Origin: Poronia punctata
Lineage: Eukaryota > Ascomycota > Sordariomycetes > Xylariales > Xylariaceae
Assembly (NCBI GenBank): GCA_022579005.1
Contig: MU401471.1
Coordinates: 76,345-140,344 of the forward strand
Length of the DNA stretch: 64,000 nucleotides
Direction of reading: 5' to 3'
The notes under the pieces are model-generated. The model saw only the letters and a program-made list of their open reading frames with translations. It was not told where the DNA came from and did not search any database. Positions 1 through 12,319 of the stretch are shown here, in pieces. A program made the translations under genes and the position numbers. The first letter of the stretch is position 1. Each line of letters starts with the position of its first letter.

Positions 1-1896
1 TAGCTAGACACATATAGATGTTATAGCATTCTTATATGCTAATTATAGAATAGTTGTACAAACAAAACAAAACAAACATAACCAGGAGGTATCCATACAT
101 AGACAGGCAATGTCATGTGTCACTTTATTTTAGGTACACAGCTTGTGTGTAGATAGAGGATGGTATATTGTGTAATTCTAAACACGCTGACAACGCCGCC
201 ACTGCTTGTAAAGCAAACATCTCTGCTGCCCTTACTTACCAACAACTTGTACAAGTACAAATTTGTACTGCGCAGTATAACCTTACGGCCATGCGCTAAC
301 GTCGGCTACCCTTATCCATTTCCTGTTAGGGGTTAGGGCGGGAATAATAAAACAAGTATCTCGTACACGTACCTACCTATTCTGTCCTACCTATCAATAC
401 TCAGTTTAAAAGAAATAAACCAACGCTTTCTTACCACATCTACAAATCTACAAGTAGAGTCACCTAAAGCAAGCCTTAAGACTTGTTTACAAGTAGGCAA
501 GTGCAGCCTCCTATATAGTGTGCAAATAATGTACATACAAGGTAAATGGCCTAACCTAGGCTTGTTTAAACAATTAGGGCTGTACTAAGTACTATACTTT
601 CTTTATGTTACCTCTTGTAAGCTGGCTTCTAACACAGGTAGGTATTTAGTTAGGTATTAAGGTACACAGTGACATTAGGTGTCTTTATCTACCCACTCGG
701 GCAGAACTCGGGTGCCGTTGCGACTCAGCAAGGCCGCATAAGCCCCACGCTCTGTTGCAAGCTAGGTAACAAACAGCTTGGCGCTCGTGATATGTCATAT
801 CTTGCTATCATGGAGCCGAAAATTATTGATGCCTGAGGCTACTTGTGTTTCCAGCCTTGCGAGAAGCTCCATAGAATACCCACTGTTATGAAATGGGGAA
901 AGTGCTTTGTGGAAATACTTGCAAGCTCCATTTCTGACCCACATATCCTCCACTTCAGCTCCGGTACATCACGGTACATGGCTGGATACATCAAAACTAG
1001 CAATCATGTAGCAAAGGCAGTTTTGGCACTCGACTGCCATGCACCTTACAACTTAAAAAGACTTTACATGTATGTAAACATCAATACTCCTGGTGTGTAC
1101 TTATGGGCAAACGTTAATAAGGAGATTGCAACTAAATGCCTCGAGGTGGCAAGGTGGCAATGGTGTGCCGAGAGCCACAGGCATATAATATTGTAAAGAG
1201 GTACATACCTACATACATGTACCTAGTATGTATACACCTAAACTTTGAGCTGCAGTCCACGGAATCTGGGTTGTACACGTACATGTAGGTCCTAAACTAG
1301 CAGGGGAGAGGTATAATAAGAAAAGAGAACCCACATACAAAACCGCGTTCACTGGTTCGCTCCTGTCCGTCCACCCTGCCGTTTCTTCTTCCTTCGGCGG
1401 TACCAGCAAACCATTCTATCTCTTTCCCCTTTCCACCCGATTATTTCCATCAACCATCATACGCGTACATCCATCATCTATCCAAGATCACTATCCATTT
1501 CACCTCAGATTTGTATTGGCTACAGTGTACCGTTACCGCTACCGCTGCCCCAAAGTCGATGCCCAGAGGCATCAACTATGTTCATTGTTTACTAATTCCC
1601 AACGGAGGCTTGCCCGCTCCCATTACGCACGACTCCCAGTACTGCATCGCACACTAGGGGCCTTGACTGTGGCCTTGCGCGGTCAACTAACAGCTCGGGA
1701 TATAGAATCAGCAAAGATTGCTGGTGCCAGAGGTCCATATCAGAATTTTTCGACATAGTTAATTTGCCCTTGTGAGATCGCATCACAACGCACGACACCC
1801 GACAGCCGACGCGACGCCAACTTCCCTCAGGAAGCCCTATCATCATCGACGCGCGCACGAATCTAGCCACAGGTTACTACACCTTCCTTGCCCGCC
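1..1896. other. Gene-free region upstream of tup1
   Basis: This stretch is AT-rich with many short CCTACC/GTAGG and GTACAC-like words. The only open frames are short, and I see no domain or intron-bounded coding signal in them. The pyrimidine-rich stretch around 1370-1510 and the sequence up to 1896 probably hold the promoter and 5' leader of the Tup1 gene. No tRNA or transposon is recognisable. Confidence 0.5.
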
Positions 1897-3953
1897 ATGT
1901 CGATATATCAGCACCGCGGCTTGCCGCAAGGCGCGGCTCGTCTAAATGAATTGCTCGAGCAGATCCGCACCGAGTTTGATAACCAAGTGCGCATAAACGA
2001 AGGATATGAACAACAGAGTTCGTGACACCATGAGCACATATCAACTAGCTTCGGGTTTTCTGTCTACAAGGTACTAACCGGCATTGCAGTTCAAAATCAG
2101 GTCCAGGAAGCGACTATCATTCGCGACAAGGTCTACCAACTGGAGCAGGCTCATATGAACATTAAAGCCAAGTAAGCCACGCGATTGGCACAGTCGTGCG
2201 ACATGGATAAAGCTCGGGGCTAACTGATTAGATATGACGAGGAAATCGTTTTGCTCCGCCGTCAGCTCGATGCTGCTCGATCAGGCGCGCCTCCTCCACA
2301 ACCTGGAATGCCGGGCCCGCAACACGGCGGACCTTCGGCGCCACCGCCATCCATCGGTGTTGGCAGCAACCTTTTTGGTGGGATAATGACTGGCCAAGGA
2401 GGCCAAGGGGCCGGTTTGCCCCCCCAACCGCCGCCGCCACCTCCAGATCACCAGCCCCCGGGAGGTCAACATCAAATGCCGCAGCCGCCTCCAGGTCTTC
2501 AAGGCCCGCCGCCGCCACCACCGCCGCCGCCGTCACAGGCACCTCCGTTCCAGCCTGGCTATGGGCAAGGCCCGGGTCCTGGTGGTTTCCCCGGCCAAGC
2601 TCCGCAAAGCACTGCTTCCCCTGGACCTGGCAAGCGTGGTGGTATCGGCCGCCCACCTGCTGGTGGCCCGGCAACTCCGCAAATTAATACACCGTTGCCA
2701 TATGCAGGCCCTGGCGCGTCGCCTCAGGTTCCAAATCATCCCACACCCGACCATCGAGTGGTCCACCCGCCTCCCGGCCCAATGGTCAATAATGCACTCG
2801 GCGAACTAGATCCGGAACGCGTGCCCGCGCACGTTAAGAAGACTCGCGACGACTGGTTCGTCATCTTCAACCAACACGTTCCCCGAGTATTGGATGTCGA
2901 TCTTGTGCACACGCTTTCCCATGATAGCGTTGTCTGTTGCGTTCGGTTTAGCCACGACGGCAAGTATGTTGCCACGGGATGTAATGGATCGGCACAGATA
3001 TACGATGTTACCACTGGTGAAAAGGTCTGCGTCTTGCAGGACGAGAATGCCGAGGTTACCGGCGACCTATACATCAGAAGTGTATGTTTCAGTCCAGACG
3101 GAAAGTACCTGGCTACTGGCGCAGAAGACAAACTCATTCGTGTAAGTGGCCCTCGAATACTTGCCCAGGCATGGGATATTAACGAGACGACTTGTTTTTA
3201 GGTGTGGGATATTGCCAACAGGACTATTCGCAACACTTTTGCGGGCCACGAGCAAGATATCTACTCGTTGGATTTTGCCCGTGATGGTCGGACGATAGCT
3301 TCTGGAAGTGGAGACCGCACTGTTCGCCTCTGGGATATAGAGACCTCGTCCAACATTTTGACCCTTACTATAGAAGATGGCGTCACTACTGTTGCCATCT
3401 CTCCGGATACTAAGTTTGTCGCCGCCGGCTCTCTCGACAAGAGTGTCCGTGTTTGGGACATCATGACCGGGTATCTAACGGAGCGTCTGGAAGGACCTGA
3501 CGGTCACAAGGACAGTGTCTACAGCGTGGCGTTTTCACCAAGTGGCAAGGAACTGGTTAGCGGTAGTCTTGACAAGACGATCAAGATGTGGGAGCTTTCG
3601 AATCCGAGAATGCCCAGTAACACGGGCCCGAAGGGTTGTCGATGCATCAAGACTTTTGAGGGTCACAGGGTAAGTTGCTCGGATCCGTTTCCCTATGCAC
3701 GTATGCTGAGTAATTATAGGACTTTGTACTGAGTGTAGCACTCACCCCCGACGCCAATTGGGTCATGTCCGGATCAAAGGACAGAGGTGTTCAGTTCTGG
3801 GATCCTCGTACGGGCTATACTCAACTGATGCTGCAGGGTCATAAAAATAGTGTTATATCAGTGGCCCCTAGTCCCACCGGCGGGTACTTTGCTACTGGTT
3901 CTGGTGACCAAAGGGCCCGTATCTGGTCATATCGCGTTCTTACGCAGCAGTAG
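1897..3953 (+). CDS. rcoA: Tup1/RcoA-type WD40 transcriptional corepressor
   Basis: Global transcriptional corepressor of the Tup1 family, which acts in the nucleus with the Ssn6/Cyc8 partner. The model has five exons, 1897-2017, 2090-2171, 2232-3141, 3202-3669 and 3720-3953, giving 604 residues. Introns are 50-72 nt, and the first ends with a clear branch site (TACTAAC) and GCAG. The N-terminus (about residues 1-85) is the helical tetramerisation segment, with motifs such as [10 protein letters not shown] and [11 protein letters not shown] long Pro/Gly/Gln-rich linker with polyproline runs follows, to about residue 230. Seven WD40 repeats fill the rest from about residue 280, with repeated [17 protein letters not shown] and [17 protein letters not shown] blades. 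Length and order match fungal Tup1/RcoA. The start ATG sits directly before the conserved MSIYQHRG segment. The CDS is intact; the alternative is a generic WD40 protein, but the N-terminal helix argues for Tup1. Confidence 0.93.
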
Positions 3954-4517
3954 AGTAAACGCGAGAACAACTATAGGCGCAGTGGGTGACTGTTCAAGTG
4001 GAACCCGTCGGATTTCCCCCGCTCATATCAACTGGTTTAGCTACAGTCAGGGATTGCCCCGCTCAGTGTAGGCTGATACGGGAGCCAGGAGGAGGATACG
4101 GATATGGATACGGATACGGAACGAGAGTACGATGAAAGGACAGCGTACACGTAACAGGGGAGAAGAGAGTCTGGACAGCGAGTACAAACCACAATTGCAA
4201 TCGGGAGAGTGGTGGAAAGATTGAAAGGGAAAGTAACGGACTGTGATTATTTATATTTATTGATGCTGGCCTAGTATGACGTTGCCTCAAGAGATGCTAG
4301 AACCAGCTAACCTGGTGTGTTGTTGCTAATGTCTTATTCTTGCGTGTGGATGGGGAGGTTTCGGGAGGCTCCCGCGTACAAACCCTTCCGGGGTGTTCCA
4401 GTCCGTAGTGTCATTAATGCTACTTGGGATATGGTGCGCTCATTGTTTGATATGTGTCCCAATCATACGTTCAGAAAAGGGTATTATTTCTTTCAACGGC
4501 ATTAGAGCTCAACATGT
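3954..4517. other. Convergent 3' region between tup1 and rmp1
   Basis: The two genes point towards each other across about 560 bp. It contains a short hexamer repeat, GGATAC-like, about four copies at 4093-4119. I see no gene; it should hold both 3' untranslated regions. Confidence 0.5.
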
Positions 4518-5723
4518 TCAAAAAAGATCTTTGAATAGATCATCAAACTCATCCCTCTTCTTGGTTTTCTTTTTTCCTGTTTTCGTTGTGTCCTTCTTGT
4601 CTTTTTTGGTACCACTGCTCTCTTTCCCTTTATCCGTTGCTGTCTTGGCCTTCTTAGCGGGCCTGACGGCGACAGCGTCGTCGGTCCTATCCCCACGCCC
4701 CACTCCACTTGCTGTTGCTATTACTGCATTACTCGGACCCGACAACGCGGGATTCGAGTCTCCTACCGGGTGTAGTTTTTCGGATATTATGGCATCGTCT
4801 CCTCCTCTTCCTCCTCCTCCTCCTCTATGCCTTTGCGCTAACTCGACTTCTTCCCGGGATATAGTCCTGCCTTTCTTGTCGTCTAACCCTGGTGTTGATG
4901 ATGATGACAGCAACACTTGCTGCTGTGTCTTTTCCTCCGCCTCCTTCTCAGGCTCCTGTGGTGCCACATCGATACATGCCGTGTGGGTGCTGGCTAATAC
5001 GCCAAGTAGAACCACGCCCAACGGAGCAAATTGGTTATCAGCAGTGAGTTGCGAAAATGCCCTAAAATGTGGTAGGTAACTTAAGTTAGCGATCCTTTTC
5101 TCCCCTCCCCCCTTTTTTATTGTCCCGGTTTCTAGCGAAAGGGGAACAAGCAGAACAGAACAGAACAGAACAGAACAGAAAACTCACAAATAACATTTAG
5201 GTATTAAAATATCGCGTAGCCAAATAGCGTACTTGATGACTTCTGCTTCGGCTTTCGTCTTTTGTCTTTCCTCCCCTTTATCTGTATCTGCATCCGCATC
5301 CACATCTAGCCTGCGCTTCTTACTTTTACTCTTGCTCTTGCTCTTCGCCTTGACGGCAGCAGTGTCGGCAGAATCAAGGCCGAGGATAAACTTCCCGCAA
5401 TGTCGTCTCAACATCCGGAAATACCGCCACCATGCGGCGCGACGGTGCTGGTTATGGTTGCGGTGGGCGATGCCCGTCAGGACGGGTTGGATGGGTTGGA
5501 GATGGGAGAGAGCTCGGGCGTAAGAGGAGCTTGGTTCCTCCTTTTCTGACTTCTCTTCCTCCTGCTGCTCTGGTTTTTCGCGGGAGGGGATTATTAGATT
5601 TGCATCTTGTTGTTTTGAGTTTGGTTTTGGTTTTGGTTGGGGTTGTTGATGGATTTTGTGCTTGTTATCCTTGGTTGTCTTTGGTTTCATTCCAGCACCG
5701 CGTGTTGTATGTTTTGTAGCCAT
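4518..5723 (-). CDS. rmp1: Rmp1-like subunit of RNase MRP
   Basis: Protein subunit of the nucleolar RNase MRP ribonucleoprotein, which cuts pre-rRNA; in yeast Rmp1 is specific to MRP rather than RNase P. Two exons, 5723-5188 and 5061-4518, joined across a 126-nt intron (donor GTGAGT, acceptor TTTTAG), give 359 residues. The N-terminal 75 residues are low-complexity, rich in Lys, Gln and Pro. The family core follows at about 80-115, with HRNHNQHRRAAWWRYF and RMLRRHCGKFI. After a Lys/Ser linker comes a second conserved block that spans the splice junction, with AFSQLTADNQFAPLGVVLL. The C-terminus is strongly basic and ends in DEFDDLFKDLF, which resembles the tail of filamentous-fungal homologues. 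The splice restores the second block exactly, which supports the model. The ATG at 5721-5723 is the first in frame. Confidence 0.85.
5151..5181. repeat. CAGAA pentanucleotide microsatellite in the rmp1 intron
   Basis: About six tandem CAGAA units, TTCTG on the coding strand, lie inside the rmp1 intron only a few bases from its 5' splice site. Confidence 0.85.
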
Positions 5724-6822
5724 TCTTTATTTATTACTGACCATTACAACGTATATGTCTACCCCTTTTCCCTCTTCGAGTTTGTAATATGACAGGCGTG
5801 GTAGGGTGATTCTTGAAGTGAAAATATACATATGATGCTTCGGTTGGATGAATATACATATTACACGTGATGATTTATACGACAAATTCCTGACTACGGG
5901 TTGACGGTTTATGATTGGTGGCGGTTAATAAATAGGGATGAGAACTAAGTCTAATTAGGCGTACCTATCTAGCCTATTGTAGCTTGAGGTTTACCTAGAT
6001 GGTCCACCTACTCAATTAGCAAATGGACAAGTAACAAGATGGTACTCGTACTGAGTACATAATGCATCCCAAGGCTCACAGTTTGTATGTATACACGTAG
6101 GTGCTTCTATCAAGGTTACGTAATTGTTAGGTTCAGCCTCCAGGAAATTGCGCAAGCTAGACTAGCTGCTGTGGGGTTTGGTAGCTTTGCAGCGCGGGAG
6201 CTAGACCACAAGAAGTAGCCTGCAAGGGCCATGATACCTCCTCGTACCTTCATGGCATGCGCCCTTGTAGGAATGGAGGAGTGCACCTACGTGGTACTCG
6301 TACTCAGAGGTAAACAATAGGCGGGATGGGCACAAATAATTGTAGCCAGATCCATTTTCGACCTCAACTCCTTCACCCCACCACAGCCACAAACATCCTC
6401 CGAGTACTCGTAGCTTCGAGTACGTCTATTCCCTCTAGACTACCGAGTATGTATGTCATCCATGGTTTTGCTCTTGAACAATTAAGCCTTAGGGAGGGTG
6501 GCGGGGCCGCAGGGTGTGAAAAGCCCCCCATCCTGCCTCGCTTACTTTCGTGTAAGTTTTGAGCATTTTGGAAACACGTGCATACCGACATACAAACTAT
6601 TTGGCGGTCAACCTGCCTAGAGAGTTCCGACGGGGACGGACATGAAGCATCAAACATCTAGCATTGTGTCTAAATTCTTAGCATCCTTATCGAGGGCTCT
6701 CATGCTTTAACTTCGTGTGAACGCATCGCATCGTTGGCTATAAAAAGTCGTATATATTCGTATCAGATCCGTCAGCCGCCCAAGCTCCACAAGAGACATG
6801 ACAGGAGTTCCCAAGATCATCA
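5724..6822. other. Gene-free region between rmp1 and the rhodopsin-domain gene
   Basis: No credible coding region. The TACTCGTA word occurs three times, at 6043-6050, 6295-6302 and 6405-6412. The rmp1 promoter should lie just above 5723, and the 3' end of the membrane-protein gene below 6823. Confidence 0.45.
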
Positions 6823-8314
6823 TCAGACACTCTGTCTATCCGGTGGACAAGGCCCGGGACCTTGCTCGACCTCTCCATGGCGATTTACTCGAACCTGCGA
6901 TTGATGGTACCGGTACCAATACCCTTCGGGTTTGTAGTACTGCCTCCCGTCACCGTGCAACCCCAACCTCAACTGTCGCGGGCTTACCGGGAGATAATAT
7001 CCGGCTAGCACGTCCTTGTGTGACTCGTAGGCGTCGAAGTTTTTCCAGTCGTACTTGTTCGGGCCGGTGATGGCGCTGACAGAGCCGTCATCGCTACCGC
7101 CATCCGCCTTGCGTTTGAGTGATTCTGTCGAAGCAGTGCCGCTCGGCGGGCTGGGTCCCATCTGGTAGTATTTGTTGTCGCCTTCATGTCCGAGGCCGCG
7201 GCCGCGGATGTGTGATTTGAAGTTTCTCGACGCCCTTCCTAGGGCTGGCCAAGGCGACGAAAACCTGTGTTGAGCTGTAGTCGCAACGTCAAGGAAGCTC
7301 TTGACAAGTGGGCGCAGAGTGGCGATCGAAGATGCCGTTAGGCCGATCGCGTTCTCTACCGTGGACCAGATGGCAAGGTCGGTAAAATCATACACGGGGT
7401 CGGTGTCGTTTGTGAGCTGCCAAACGTAGAAAATGCGTACAATGGTGGCAGCGGACGCCCTGCGTGTGACGTGCAACTATAAGCTAGGCTGCACATATGA
7501 AGTCTTCTGGGGAGGGACGACTTACAGAGATCCAAGGGCCAAAATACACGCCACCGAAACTCTTTGCCTCTTCCCGAGGTCGAGGTTCCGGACGAGTGCG
7601 AAGGGTAGCAGTCCCAGAACCCAGTCCGCCACGGCATTTATACCAACTGCCGCGTACGTCGAATTCAAACTCACCTTCTTAGACACGCAGTGCCCGACCA
7701 TATCCTTGTTTGTATATTGCTCCCAGAAATATTGGACAGGCTGGCATTGGAAAGCAGCCACAAGAAGATAGAAGAGGTTGAATACTAGACAAACAACAAG
7801 GACGGTCCAGATGGTAAACCTATGCCACGCCCGGGAGCAGATTCGTAGCAGAAAGATGCCTATGGTCAATTTGAGCGACATGGACGCTACGACGTAGGTA
7901 AGCTCGCCAGCCCACCTCATCTGAAAGGAATCGTGTGTGTTAGACGACATCCATTACATAAGGTAGTGTATCGTTTGGTGTACGAAACAAACATACCTGG
8001 AGCACCATGGGCATATTTTCCACTGGCACGGCCTTGGTATGCTTCCCACCGCCATATCGGATACCTAACAAGATACAGGCGGTATATGCAATCGACCAGA
8101 CCTGGATGGTTCGAATTAGTGCCGGATCAGCCAGGGCGGGCGGTAAATGGAAATTCCGGTGTACCAATGTCCATACAGCCAACCAATCCTCGACTCGAAA
8201 TAAGCTCAGAATGAAGAACCGCACATAGCATCTGAGACAGACGGTAAGAAAACAAAGGCCGATGCAGACAGAGGCTATTACGACCAGCTGAGGTCCCCTA
8301 TCTTCGACAGCCAT
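6823..8314 (-). CDS. Fungal rhodopsin-domain (SAT4-like) seven-helix membrane protein
   Basis: Integral membrane protein of the large fungal rhodopsin-domain family, often labelled SAT4-like or PTH11-like. Substrates or ligands of most members are unknown, and I infer a plasma-membrane or vacuolar location only from the family. Four exons, 8314-8177, 8101-7997, 7920-7526 and 7459-6823, give 424 residues, with introns of 66-76 nt. Family marks are VEDWLAVWS after helix 1, GIRYGGGKH after helix 2, CQPVQYFWE in the mid-loop, NSTYAAVGINAVADW, and IWSTVENAIGLTASSIATLRPL near the last helix. About seven hydrophobic helices cover residues 10-290. The tail is Ser/Gly-rich and charged. A possible extra in-frame 48-nt intron lies at 6940-6987 (GTAAGC...GGCAG), so the tail is uncertain. 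There is no CFEM domain, which separates it from classical PTH11 receptors. Confidence 0.8.
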
Positions 8315-10559
8315 TATGATCCCTGATGAGGCTCACTCGAGAGAACCAAATCAAACGTTGGACTCTTCCGTGGTAGCCAGTCAGCAAAGGATGCAAGATG
8401 GACGAGGTCGCACTACTCGGTACGAAGCGAAATTAAAAGAAGGGGTGTCATGCAAGATATTATAGTCGAGGCAGATCCGGACCACCATAGGCCTCGACAA
8501 AACTAGGGATGAGTGTATGGTGCCATGCCGGGAACCGACACAACAAAGGCGGGACCGGAGGGTAGTGCACCACGTTGTCATCCCCAACTAATCTGCCATG
8601 TCGTGCCGAGCAAAGCGAACGAACTAATCGGGCTCCTACATTGACGGTTACCCACCTTAAATAGGGATGAGAATACCCCCAGATCTTCCAGCCATCTGCC
8701 GTTTTTACTCGGTCACAGACCGTGGTTAGAGGAGCCAAGGGTGGATACTATAACGGAGCTGTGATACAGTTCCAAGGTGACGCCGCGTATGTTTGTTTCG
8801 TATCCTCTTACTTGGCTCAAGCGAGAAGATGGTTACTTCTAAACAACAAGAAGGACACACACCAACCATACACAAAAAAAAACATATAAGAGTGTTTGTC
8901 AGACAATAACAATCAACATACCACCACACATCAAATCTGTTCCACTTTACCAAGCCGTCCCGCGTTTTGAGAAGAGGGGACGACGACAACGACAGTTACA
9001 TCATAATCAACTCCCTCGTTTAGCAATAATCTTTGAAATTATCTAGACCAGACGAGTAACTGCTTATGTCATGTTACCTAATAGATAAACTACCTCTTAC
9101 TGCCTGTCATGGCCATTTTCACTTGCTAGAAAAAGTGATTATGTAGATAAAGTAGTCTAGTTGTGTTGATCAAGAAGAAAAATACTTAAACCTACCTTTT
9201 TATCCATCAACACCACAAAATCCCAGTCCGTACTTACTTACCAATACCACCAAAAACTACCCTACCTACCTTTCTTACCTCACCTCACCTTACCTATCAA
9301 TCTATAAGCTAATTACATAAACAATCCGCGCAACCCCAACGTTTTGAAAAATCCCACCCTCTAAACAAGAGAGTACCTGTAAGTAATGTACATATATATA
9401 TATATATATACATGCCTGAGGTAAGTCAGCAAGCTTAGCCGCCCAGGTACACACCAAGAATATGTGCATTGTGCGGCCTTTATTATTATTGTTGTTGTCG
9501 TAGATGTGGCTGCTTGCTTGAAACTAGCTTATGAACTTCTTTTGGATAATACGTTGCAGCTCAACGTTGCATTCTTTGCGCTACATGACAAGTCCTACCT
9601 ACTTATTCTCCCCGATTTGTAACATCTGAATAACACAGACACACACACACCAAGGCTCTCGTCATTATCATCCCAAGGAGAAAAGACCTACAACCTTGAT
9701 AAAACTACGCGGCAGAAAATGGTATAGAGACGTAGGCTTTGGTAACAAATCATAGAGGCCCCGGTAGGTAACATACATGGCACTTGTATTTTACCCGACC
9801 GATCGGCCCCTCGTGTTGACAGCATCACATTTAGGGGATATAACCATATTGCCGGGGATTCACACAAGTCACATATGCTGTGGTAATAGTTGTCTTGACA
9901 ATCATGATTCTCATCTCTCATTAGTCTCTCTCTAGGCTTACTGACTAGGATGCAATTTCTCGATAGCAGCATCATACACACCATACAACACCATAAAGCA
10001 AAACAGCCATGTCCCTAGAGACCAAACCAGCCTAGCCTAACCACCCCTGTTTTTGACAATCCTCTTTGTTGCCGTGTTCAAGTCGCGTTTATAAACGTGC
10101 CATTGCACACAGAGCCTTGTTGTCTTAAGAGGGTCGATCCCGTATGGTCTTATTCTCTACCAAGCCGGAGAAAGGTTCTCAGGGCGGTTGTTGAAGTGCT
10201 GAAAGAGGTCGGTGTATGTGCAAGTTGCATTGGTGTGTATGTTCGCAAAAGAAAGGTTCCGACCTGCAATTGACACTTTATCAGACAAACTTGTCAATAA
10301 ATCATGAATGATGGATATAGTACATACCAAGGCCATGAGTAGGCCGCTCCCTCCCTAGTCACGGAAACACAAGAAACGAAAAAGGAAATAGACCAGACGC
10401 AGCAGAGCTGTTTGTCATCATACACTGCTTGTACTACTCCAGTTCAGAGTATGTCGGATGACAGGGTACAAGCGCCATGGGATGAGACGATGAGACCTGT
10501 AGGTGTCAGAAATTGGCTATTGCAAAACCAACTGGAAGATACTTACTGAGTGCATGTAA
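8315..10559. other. Gene-free region with a TA microsatellite
   Basis: The block holds the promoter of the rhodopsin-domain gene at its low end and the 3' side of the RVSF-protein gene at its high end. A (TA)10-type repeat lies at 9392-9411 and a short CA tract near 9640. Several open frames of 60-100 codons on both strands lack recognisable domains. I see nothing else. Confidence 0.45.
9392..9411. repeat. TA dinucleotide microsatellite
   Basis: An uninterrupted alternating AT run of 20 bases in non-coding DNA. Confidence 0.9.
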
Positions 10560-11896
10560 TTACTCGACGAGCATCACAGCATAGAACACACCGTTCTCGG
10601 TGACATACCAGCGGAAGTTGCCCATATGATCTAGAGTATAGCGGCTACGGGGCACCCAGTCGCCGTCAAGATCTCGAGTCCAGTACATGCGGCTGACGTT
10701 ATCGTCGGCAGGCTTAAAGTCCTGGGGCTCGTTCATCTGGTTGTGCATGGCTTTATGTTGATTCTCTGCGTCAACCTCGGCCTTGGTTTTTCCCATTTCA
10801 ACACCACCGCCGGCAAAGGCTGGAGCAGGTGGAGTGTAAGGTGGGGTTGGCTGTCCATATCCAGCCGGCATAAAGGGCGGACCAGAAGCAGGCATAGCCA
10901 TGGCCGGCATTTGGCCGGGTTGCACACCAGGGGGCGGACCGGGCATGGGGTGAGCCTGCATGGGGTGAGCCTGCATGGGTGGGTGTTGGCAACCTGGTGC
11001 CATGGGAATTGGCGCCGTGGCCATTCCTGGCTGAGCCTGAGAACCGTGCATGTTAGCAAACTTTACTATTCAGAACAAATGACATTCGAGAAAGAAAAGA
11101 CAGCTTCAAGAAATGTGACAACTAGGTTGGAGTAAATTGAAATCCATGTTAGCGGTTGCTGTGGAGCACATGTGTGTCCCCAGCGCCAGGCATCTTGACT
11201 TGCACTGACATGAAAAAACCCGGGCGGCGCGCCCGTGACTTGAGGGTGCATCAACAAAGGACCCTGGGGTTGTACCTGAGGAAACGGAATAGCGCCCGGG
11301 GCGCAGTATGCCGCACCACCTTGGGCAGGATAGACATATTGCTGTGCAGGCGGGTCATAACGAGGCACATAGGTATACTTGAAAGGCCCATAAGTTGTGT
11401 CAGGCACAGGCGGCTGGTAATGCCTGGCATTCGGGTCGGGCATAACCCCGGTGGCGACGGTACTCATGTTGACCTGATAGGAGTTTGTATTGAATTGTGA
11501 TGCGTCGTACGGCTGAGGGGGGAGAGATGGATTGTTTGTTTGGTTAGGGAAGGGTTGACCCGGATGAACAGCTTTGCTGAGATCAGAATGTCCGTTTATG
11601 CGGGGATGAAGAACGCCGTCAATGACAAGTCCGTGTGGCGTGTTGGTTACTGTGCTTATGAACGGATCAGACGCTCCTGCAGTTGCCGGATTGTTCAAAG
11701 TATTAAGCGGTACTGAAGTAGGCTCAGTACCAGGAGCGGGATTGTCCTTCTTACTAGTACCCTTGGGGCCTGATTTTGAAGAGGAATGTGTGGGAGGGGA
11801 GATGTGAGAACGTGAAGTTCCAGAATCAGAGGACTTGGGGGCAGCAAAAGAAACACGTCTGGGCTTCTTTTTCGCTTCGTTGTCCTGATCAAGCAT
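10560..11896 (-). CDS. Pro/Gln-rich protein of unknown function with an N-terminal RVSF motif
   Basis: I do not recognise a named family. The preferred model has exons 11896-11210 and 11036-10560 (387 residues), with donor GTCAGT and acceptor TCTCAG preceded by a GCTAAC branch site. The acceptor is convincing. The donor is uncertain, because GTTGTC or GTCACA nearer the acceptor would also keep frame. The N-terminus reads MLDQDNEAKKKPRRVSFAAP, so a basic stretch precedes RVSF at residues 14-17. The middle is low-complexity and rich in Pro, Gln, Gly, Ala and Met, including a tandem MQAHPMQAHPM. The C-terminal 75 residues look folded: KTKAEVDAENQHKAMHNQMN, then MYWTRDLDGDWVPRSRYTL and FRWYVTENGVFYAVML. 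This tail looks like a conserved fungal domain, but I cannot name it. An upstream in-frame TTG extension to 11917 was rejected because 11896 is the first ATG. Confidence 0.7.
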
Positions 11897-12319
11897 GGTG
11901 GGTAAATCAAGGTGCAAACAGAGGAAGTTGTAGTCTGTGTGCTCATGTCCTGGGTATCAAGCTGTTGAAGTAGGTAGAAAATAACAGGGTCCTCAGACAA
12001 AAGGCGCTAATTGTGTAAATGTAGGTGTAATAGGAAGGTTTATAATGGTGAGAGAGTAGGTATGTACCTAGAGCTCCCTGCAATAAGGATGCTCAAGAAC
12101 ACCAAAGACCACAATGCCCGGCGACAAGGAAGTGTATTGGGCAGATAGGATAACGATGCGAGGCTATAGAGGAGGGAAAGGGACTGTGTAGGAGACAATG
12201 GACCTCTGTGTACATGTAGGTATGTATTCTATTGTCCCATTCACCATTGTGTGTAGGTACATTTTTGTACCTACTTGGGAGCAACAAAAATGTCGAAAAA
12301 CAAGCAGGTGTATCTAGTG
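11897..12319. other. Spacer between the RVSF-protein gene and the putative small gene
   Basis: About 420 bp of AT-rich DNA with GTAGGT-like words and no coding signal. It should contain the promoter of the RVSF-protein gene. Confidence 0.45.

Noticed and set aside
843..1196. Open frame of 117 codons upstream of tup1
   Set aside because: No ATG at its start, no domain, no splice continuity, and composition like the surrounding AT-rich DNA.
2228..2674. Long frames antisense to the Pro-rich part of tup1
   Set aside because: GC-rich, repetitive coding DNA opens frames on the other strand. The Tup1 frame is the one with recognisable motifs and splice joins.
4393..5079. 228-codon plus-strand frame over rmp1
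   Set aside because: It mirrors the Lys-rich coding sequence of rmp1 on the other strand (Phe/Leu/Ser-rich), and the rmp1 motifs are decisive.
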